Program-made: the position numbers and the translations under genes | Notes under the pieces: generated by a model | Told to the model about the DNA's origin: nothing | Databases searched by the model: none | The model's input: only the letters and a program-made list of their open reading frames with translations | Shown: positions 57,516 to 64,000 of the stretch, in pieces | How the letters are laid out: every line of letters begins with the position of its first letter | Numbering within the stretch: position 1 is the stretch's first letter | Assembly (NCBI GenBank): GCA_036346375.1 | Contig: CM070520.1 | Location: forward strand, 51,664,198 to 51,728,197 | DNA length: 64,000 nucleotides | From: Guadua angustifolia | Taxonomy: Eukaryota; Streptophyta; Magnoliopsida; Poales; Poaceae | Direction of reading: 5' to 3'

Positions 57516-58480
57516 CTGCCCTGGCGGAGAACTACTACAACAGCCACCATGGAGCTAGGAGGATGATCCCGAGGTCCATCGAGGCGGCCATGGGGCTCAG
57601 CTCAAGCTGATCCCGCTGCGCTCACAGCTCCCTGTATGCGCAGCCGACGAACTCCGTCAGGAAGGCGCCGCTGGCCCCATTGGCCTCGTGATGCCGGTGA
57701 CGCCCTTGAGCAGTATTTGATGGTGATTATACCTTGTGATCGAAGATGACAGATCGATAAACGCCTTGTAAATATGGATTTCTTCTTGGTGTGTGATGTG
57801 TGGCCGCGGTGGGACTTGTGAGGTGAATATTGCCGGTGATTACATGTTGGCGTGTGGTTGCCAGAAATTTAGGTTGTCCGAGTCACGATGCGGGATTCGG
57901 GTTTACGGTTCGTCACCTTTTCTTTCAACTAGTTAACATCCCGTATGTTGCCGCGGATGACTTCTCAATAAGTTGAACAAAAGGTGAGAATTTTTTTCCA
58001 AAAAAAAATGGAAAATAAAAAACACATGGCGACTTCTGGCGTGGCCGCCCATACATCAATAAGAGTATAGAGTTATATAGATTTTCACTGCAGACACGAA
58101 TCCTATAATTTAAACAGGATTGGGTTTGATAAGTCTGATTCACGATTCGTGGGGTTTACATCGAATCCAGTAACTACGTTTTGGTGGTATGATTTCCATG
58201 CCAAGTGAAGCTATAAAGTTTAAAGTCTGAACAACTAATCATCACAGGCATCTTATTATTGAGTTGCATTATTCACCCAATAACTTAAGTGATGAGGAAA
58301 GGTGGGCAATTCACTTATACTTGAACACCCCCCGCGTGCGTGACTGTAAGGCGTGGAATAGGTGGGTGCAATTATTTTTTTAATTGCGCAAACTCGCCTC
58401 TTGGCTCGAGGCTGCAACACTTATTCTTACCAATTTGTAATTGGCGGCAAAGCCTGCGAGGTTGCAAATCTGCAACAGCT
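57516..58480. other. spacer between retroelement and duplication copy B
   Basis: 57516-57720 is GC-rich with a short frame (ENYYNSHHGARRMIPRSIEA) that I do not recognise and that lacks a start. The remainder is mixed intergenic DNA. No terminal repeats were found. Confidence 0.4.
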
Positions 58481-60007
58481 CACGTGGAGATGATTATGAG
58501 TCAGTTGGTGAGGTTCAAGTGTACTCAAGGACTCTGAATTCTTTCAGTACTACTATGAATATTCTGGATAGCTAGCTCCAATGGACGGCGCTGGAATAGT
58601 TTACCAAGATATCTTTTTAGCTGGGAGCAGAGTCTTACTGTTCAGGAATGTCCACTTGTAACGAAGAATACGAACAGTCTAGGACTGTTTAGTTGTTATT
58701 TTCCTGAAGTAACTCTACAGAACCATATTGTTTAGTACATGGCTCAATTGCATACATGATGAATCACACCAATTGAATTTGCTTTGTACTCTCTATGTTT
58801 AAGAAGCTCCAGTGCAGTATCTTTCACAATAAAGGGTGCGCTTCAATTAATTAGCAAACGCCGAGTGCAGGTTAGCTGTAAACGTGCCTGCATAATGCAG
58901 TCCATTCCTCCGCTTTGCTCCATGTTTAGTAGTAGTAGGACTCACCTTTCCTTTGGTCACCATCTTGACCACAAATGTTGCCTTGTATTGTACTACTGAT
59001 GTATTATAGAATTTTACAGTGTTTTTAGTTTTCTTTTAGCTGCAAAATTTATATCATGTGTATTTGTCTATCAAACTGTTCTGTCACTTGCAGAAAGGAT
59101 AAGCAATGATGGGCCTGATTCCTTGATAACTTTTTTTTTCATTATTTAACCCCCTTTTCAATTTCTTTTTATCACTAACCTCTCGTCAGCTTTATTTTAA
59201 AATTTGTTCCTTTTGGTCACACACCTCCACCCTGTGGCGTGATAGTGTTGTCTTACCACGTCGCAAGTGATGGCATGGTTAAAAAGGTCAAAATTAAAAA
59301 TAAAGTTAGCAAAGGGTTATTAATAAAATGTTTTTTAAAAAAAAGGATTATTTAATAAAAAAGTTCATGGACCTTAAGGGCAGAAAAAGTGTTACAGTCC
59401 TACAGAAAATCTGGGAGTGTTCTTGACTCTTTCTCCCAATAATTCTCCTTTGATCTCTTGCAAGTTTCTGAGCATACTTTGAGGAAAGTGGAAAAAATTA
59501 TATGCCATTTCAATTGTTCCAGCTTCCGAATCTACTTTGCAGTGATCTCTTTACATGAAAGCTCTGGCCGTCGCCTTATATAAGCTCACAAAAATTAAAA
59601 AAACAAGTTTTTTTAGGTGAAAACTTCCTTTTTAGGGGTCTTTACGTGAGAGCTAAAGACCAAGTTTTGATCAATTGTTAGAAATATAAAAATTTAACTG
59701 ATCACACCTTCCTTTCAAAAAAAAAACCGATCACAATCTCCATGATTTTAAATCTTCAAAAATTTATTTTTGAAGCATAAAATGTTCAAATTTCAGTGGT
59801 AATATTTGAAGAATTGACGTTGCCGGTAGTCAACATAGAAGTATCTAACAACAAGGTCTTTTTTAAAAAAAAAAAAAAGGTATGACATGATTCTAAATTT
59901 CAATGCAAGGTACCTTCTGAAGTGCTCAGTACTGTTTTAGACCATATGGAGTGTTAGTTTTCTGCATGGGTTGTTTTGACAAAAGGGAAAGCCCTTTAGG
60001 ATCCCTT
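58481..60007. repeat. segmental duplication, copy B (empty site for the hAT element)
   Basis: Direct copy of 50637-53644 without the 1.4 kb hAT insert. At the matching point it reads agcttccgaatctactttgc, with a single version of the target octamer. Homology ends at ctttaggatccctt in both copies and begins at cacg...tggagatgatt in both. Confidence 0.92.
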
Positions 60008-60554
60008 CAATTTGTGGTCGCTGACCTTAGAATTAGATGATAGTACCTCAGTTTTAGATGAAGATTCTAATAGTAGCCAGTACCAAAAAATTAATATTTC
60101 AAAGGAAACATAAAATTGAAGCATTTAAAATCATGGATGGTTGTTACACTATTTCTCTGTATCCACAAACGAGCACGCGCTCTCAGCTACACTATAAACA
60201 ACAAGCAAATACAGACCAAGTCTTTCACCTATTTCTGCTCTCTTTTTTCTGATGGGAGAGCTCAAGGTGAAATTAGACTTTTCCAAAGATCCATCAACTA
60301 ACTTTTACATTTCTACCCTTACATCTTTTTTCATGGACGACCTTTGCTCCTCTTTAAAATTTAAAACTTCATTTGCAATCTTCTGCATTACTAACGAGAG
60401 AAATGCACAAGAAAGATAACAAACCAAGCTCTAGCCTACCCTTTTTAATTTCCCTCAGCACAAGAATCAAAGTCTTTAAAACTCAACACAATATGCCGAC
60501 CTCAATTAGACCATAATCAAACAATCTTAGGAGAAAAAGAAAGAACAAAAAAAC
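60008..60554. other. AT-rich spacer
   Basis: No gene or terminal repeat is supported. It ends at an A-rich stretch directly before the LTR start at 60555. Confidence 0.45.
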
Positions 60555-61367
60555 TGTAATACCGCAAAAATCATTTTCCTGGGTTTTTGGCCGGAATTGT
60601 CTTCATTTTCTTGATTCAAGGATTTCTTCTGGAGAAAAGTTTTGTCGCTCGCAGTTTATTAAAGGTTTTGAGTTTTTCCGTGAAATATTTATCGGAATGG
60701 TTGTTTTTTCCGAGCCGTTTAGTTCTGCGGCAAGTTGTTTATCCTGTCATTTGTCTTATCGCGCCAAGAATTAATTTATTTGGGTCGCGGTTTTGGTTAA
60801 AAGCTAGATTTTGTTTGTAGGAGGGGTTTTTGGGAATTTCACCTAACCTCTCTCTCTCTTCCCTTATGTGCGGCTGAGATTTGTTTGGAAGGTTAGCATT
60901 GCCACTCCTTTCTTCATTTGTGATGGCCGAATGCCATTCTTGCGTGGAGGCAGCAACTCCAGCCGACTTGCAGCCTGGTTCCTCCCTGCCGACTCCTCCA
61001 TCCAGTCTCCTGGGTGCTCTCCTGCTTGTCTCCCTCTGCCTGGCGTCGCCTCCTGGCTTGGCGTCTCCCAGTGGCGTCGCCCCTCGACTTGGCGTCTCCC
61101 GGTGGCGTCGCCTCTCGGCCGGCGAGCCTCCCTCCGTGGAAGAACCCCCCAGCAGCCCTACCTCGGCTCCTCCTCCTTTCCTCCTTGAGTCGATTGAGGT
61201 AAACCCTAGGTCTTTGGGGATTTTATTTCTTGCATGTAAAGTGTTTGATCTAATGCCCAGCTAGAATCCTTGTATTTGAGATGCATTTAGTTGAGGATTT
61301 GGAGTCTAGAGTTTTTTGAGATTCTTGCTTGAGGTGAATTCATCCCCACTTGTTTGGATGGCTAATG

Positions 61368-61885
61368 TATAGTTGGCGGATGGGCGGGTTAAGCGGGCGG
61401 CCGAGGCACGGAGTTGGGCCCCGACTAGGCACGGCCAAGACGATATTCATAGTGCCCGTCTTGACGCACTACTACAAATCGTGCCGTGCTCGGGCCGATC
61501 TTGACTACCGGGCGGCAGACGCAACACGAAAAATGGGCACGAAGGCAGACGCGGGCGGCACTATGAAGGCACGGACAATGGGCACGGCACGGGCACGACC
61601 AGACCAGAACGGAGGCGAAACCGAAACCCTAGCCATATAAAATCTCCCTTGTTTGAGGGGTTTTTGTTGTATAGTGCTGATGGGCCGGCACGGCACTATG
61701 AGCACGACGGGCTATTCGTGCCGGCACGGCACTATTTTCCCCTTTTCGTGCCGTGCCTGGGCCTGATCTTCGGCCCGTGGGCCGGCACGGCACGGCACGA
61801 TTAGCTCTTCGTGCTTTGTCGTGCCGTGCCTAAACGGGCCGTGCCGAGTCGTGCTCGTGCCGTGCCGCCCATTTGGCCATCTATA
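61368..61885. mobile_element. nDart-like non-autonomous hAT element, 518 bp
   Basis: The target duplication GGCTAATG is perfect (61360-61367 and 61886-61893). The left end tatagttggcggatgggcgg and the inverted right end tatagatggccaaatgggcg are close to the rice nDart1 terminus TAGAGGTGGCCAAACGGGC. Inside both ends are repeated ggcacggcac/cgtgccgtgcc words, as in that family. No transposase frame. It sits inside the LTR. Confidence 0.93.
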
Positions 61886-63624
61886 GGCTAATGGAAAATT
61901 TTGCAAGCGTTTCCTGGGGGTTTGGCTATAACGAAAGTTGTAGATAATTGAATTAACTTTCAATAGAGACCAAAATCATCAAGTTTCATTCAGCCATTTA
62001 AAAGTTATGGCTATTTTACCGAGTGTTGTCCAATTCTTGTCGCGATTGGTTCAGTCTGTGTTCTTCTGCAGATTAGAGCATCGTAGAGGCCGAATTAGAC
62101 TTTTTAATTGCCTAGAAAAAGTTAGGATTTTTCGAGTAGATTGAGAAAATGTATTCATTTATTTGATTTGGAGTTGTAGAACTCAAGTTATGCTCATTTT
62201 GGTGTATGCTGTCCAGATCGAGTTAATTTTGCGTTTGTCTGCTGTTCGTCGCAAAACTGAGATTAATCGGTGCGTTTTCCGATCGGTCGGCTATAGAAGA
62301 AGTTGTAGAGTTGTCTCTTGCGATCGTTTAAAGCCCAGGTTCATCCTTTTCGGAGTAGCCATTTGGAAGTTACGGCCTTTTCAATGCCGGCTGTCCAGAT
62401 TTGCATTTAGGTGGTGGAGGGATGTTTTGGTTTCAATTGTAGATGTGAATATGTAGAGTTGTTTTCTTCTGTCGCTTGTACCGAGTGTGTATGAATTTGA
62501 GTTGGATGAATATTGTTTTATTTGCAGGAAGGTTACTGCCGGGAGTGGCCTCGACCACATGCCACTCCATTCTTTAAATCGGTAAAGGCAAGTGCATCGA
62601 TTGTTGAATTCTTGCAGTATTGATTGTTTGCCATGCTAGTTGCTATATAAGTTGATAATGCATGATATTGCTTTGTGGGCATCACTAGTATATGTAGGAC
62701 TTGTGAATACCCATGAATGAGATTTATGCTTGTGGCTATGAAAGAAGGAAATGAGAGCATGTGAATGGGTTACATTGTATATATTCCCTGATGATGCTCC
62801 CTAGAATGATTAGGCTAATGGGAACCTAAAGGATATAAGATGTGAGATATGAAATGGCTCGATTTGTGGTCATAATATACGATTGTGGCGTTTGTGTGAG
62901 TGGTGATGATATACGTGACCTTGTGGATATGAACGTTGAGAATGGCTTTTGCATATATGCATTCATGGAAAGTGCATCTTTGGATTGAATGCTTTGTGGG
63001 TTGTTTGTTGGACCCCGTATAATTGCCAAATTGACACATTGCTATATCACACATTCATAAGAGTGCTCACTACTATGATAGGTGAATGTGAATAATGAAG
63101 ATTGTGAGGTTGGATTAATAGAAATAGTTGAATTGCGATCAAGAAAATGGATTATGTCTTTGGTGCGAGTGTTAATAACACATGTGTCCATGTTGATAAG
63201 ACTTGTTGAGAATATGGATATGAGTGTTGAGAAGGTGATTTGAGTGTTGAGAATGATATTTGCATATGTGCATTCATGACAAGTGCATCGAGCCAGGTCG
63301 GTGAGAAAGTCATATGAGTTATATGACTAATCCGGAGTGCTCAGAGATCCTACCCCGTAGTCCCATCCACTGGCGTGGATGGGAGCGGTGTTAAGCATAG
63401 GACCTGCTACTGGGTAGCGGGCAAGTCCTGTTTCGGCAGGCCCCTTCCACGGGATGGTTGGGTTTGAGGGCACGCATCGACGGGTGGTGCTCGGCAATAC
63501 CGGTATTTGCTAAACAAAGAGGAGATGAGGCATGCATGATGCATCATATGCATGAGAATGGTGAATTATGCATGAGAATGCATCATATGCACGAGAATGG
63601 TGAAATGAGATGAGTATATGAACA

Positions 63625-63900
63625 TGCAAGCATTTGCATTGCATTGACAAATGATGAATCATATTTAATGAGTTGATTGCAATGTATGAATATGAGATTC
63701 TTCATTTGTTTGACATATTTGCATTTGCATTGCATTGATGAATCATGAATCATGTTTAATGAGTTGATTGTGATGTATGGATGTGAGATTCTTCTTTGTA
63801 TGGCATATGTGCATCTGTATTGCATTGACGAATATGAATCATGTTTAATAAGTTGATTGTGATGTATGGGTATGAGATTCTTCTTTTGTATGTTTTGTGC
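63625..63900. repeat. 90-91 bp tandem repeat, 3 copies, inside the LTR
   Basis: catttgcattgcattga, then gaatcat, then gtttaatgagttgattg, then gagattcttc recurs from 63631, 63722 and 63812. It is non-coding. Confidence 0.88.
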
Positions 63901-64000
63901 ACTTGAGCATGAAAACATAAACGCATTCCATTGCATTGTGTGTTGCAATTGATAAATGGGATTGATGAGAAAGGGAAGAACAGGTTGAGGATTGAGGCGT

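Larger units (their letters stand above)
60555..64000 (+). repeat. long Ty3-type LTR (Tekay-like), runs off the window
   Basis: The start TGTAATACCGCAAAAATCAT is typical of long chromovirus LTRs. It shows the same layout as the solo LTR at 39916: GC-rich first part, an ataacgaaagttgtagataa segment, ggttactgccgggagtggcc, aaaggcaagtgcatcg, then AT-rich sequence with ggtagcgggcaagtcctgtt. Subtracting the hAT insertion, at least 2.9 kb is present and the right end is not reached. Internal open frames are composition-driven. Confidence 0.6.

Noticed and set aside
57516..57720. GC-rich frame after the Ty3 LTR as a host gene exon
   Set aside because: Short, no start, stop after about 30 codons, family not recognised.
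50637..60007. The direct duplication as a pair of LTRs around the Ty3 pol
   Set aside because: The copies do not begin with TG or end with CA, no primer site adjoins copy A, and the Ty3 element has its own 423 bp LTR with TGTCAGGA/TCCTGACA ends.

Overview
The window is nuclear DNA of a grass (Poaceae). The evidence is spliced genes with GT-AG introns, a cytosolic alkaline/neutral invertase of the grass type, a grass-type ribosome-inactivating-protein (RIP) gene, a DUF1618 relic, Tourist and Stowaway MITEs, maize-type Helitron termini, and Copia, Tekay-like and Reina-like LTR retrotransposons. The species cannot be fixed from sequence alone. No CRISPR array, prokaryotic operon or organellar gene block is present.

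Layout. 1-4.9 kb: left-truncated, mutated Ty1/copia element on the minus strand, with its PBS and a 1.49 kb LTR. 5-12.5 kb: GC-rich island, a very decayed plus-strand copia relic with a 238 bp LTR, and MITEs. 12.5-31 kb: two Helitrons in opposite orientation (12500-13945 plus; 29611-31009 minus), each carrying the same intronless fragment of an ABCC (MRP-type) transporter gene. Between them lie the intact invertase gene (15635-18964), a DUF1618 relic, three tandem-repeat arrays, a Tekay-type LTR relic and many small inverted-repeat elements.

31-38 kb: a six-exon SAM-dependent methyltransferase gene of the METTL7-like type with a frameshift in its cofactor loop, a 1.39 kb DNA element, and a minus-strand RIP gene that is frameshifted and has hAT transposase debris in its intron. 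37.9-50.5 kb: a long-TIR fold-back element, a complete 3.24 kb solo LTR with a 5 bp target duplication, two rearranged minus-strand copia elements, and a CACTA TNP2 relic. 50.6-60 kb: a direct segmental duplication of about 1.55 kb. Copy A has been split by a 1.4 kb hAT element, and copy B is the matching empty site. A Reina-like chromovirus lies between the copies. 60.5-64 kb: another long LTR containing a 518 bp nDart-like hAT element and running off the window.

Only the invertase looks like a fully intact gene. The methyltransferase and RIP genes are recognisable but carry frame breaks. Most of the window is nested transposable elements, and several insertions can be ordered in time from target-site duplications and paralogous empty sites.
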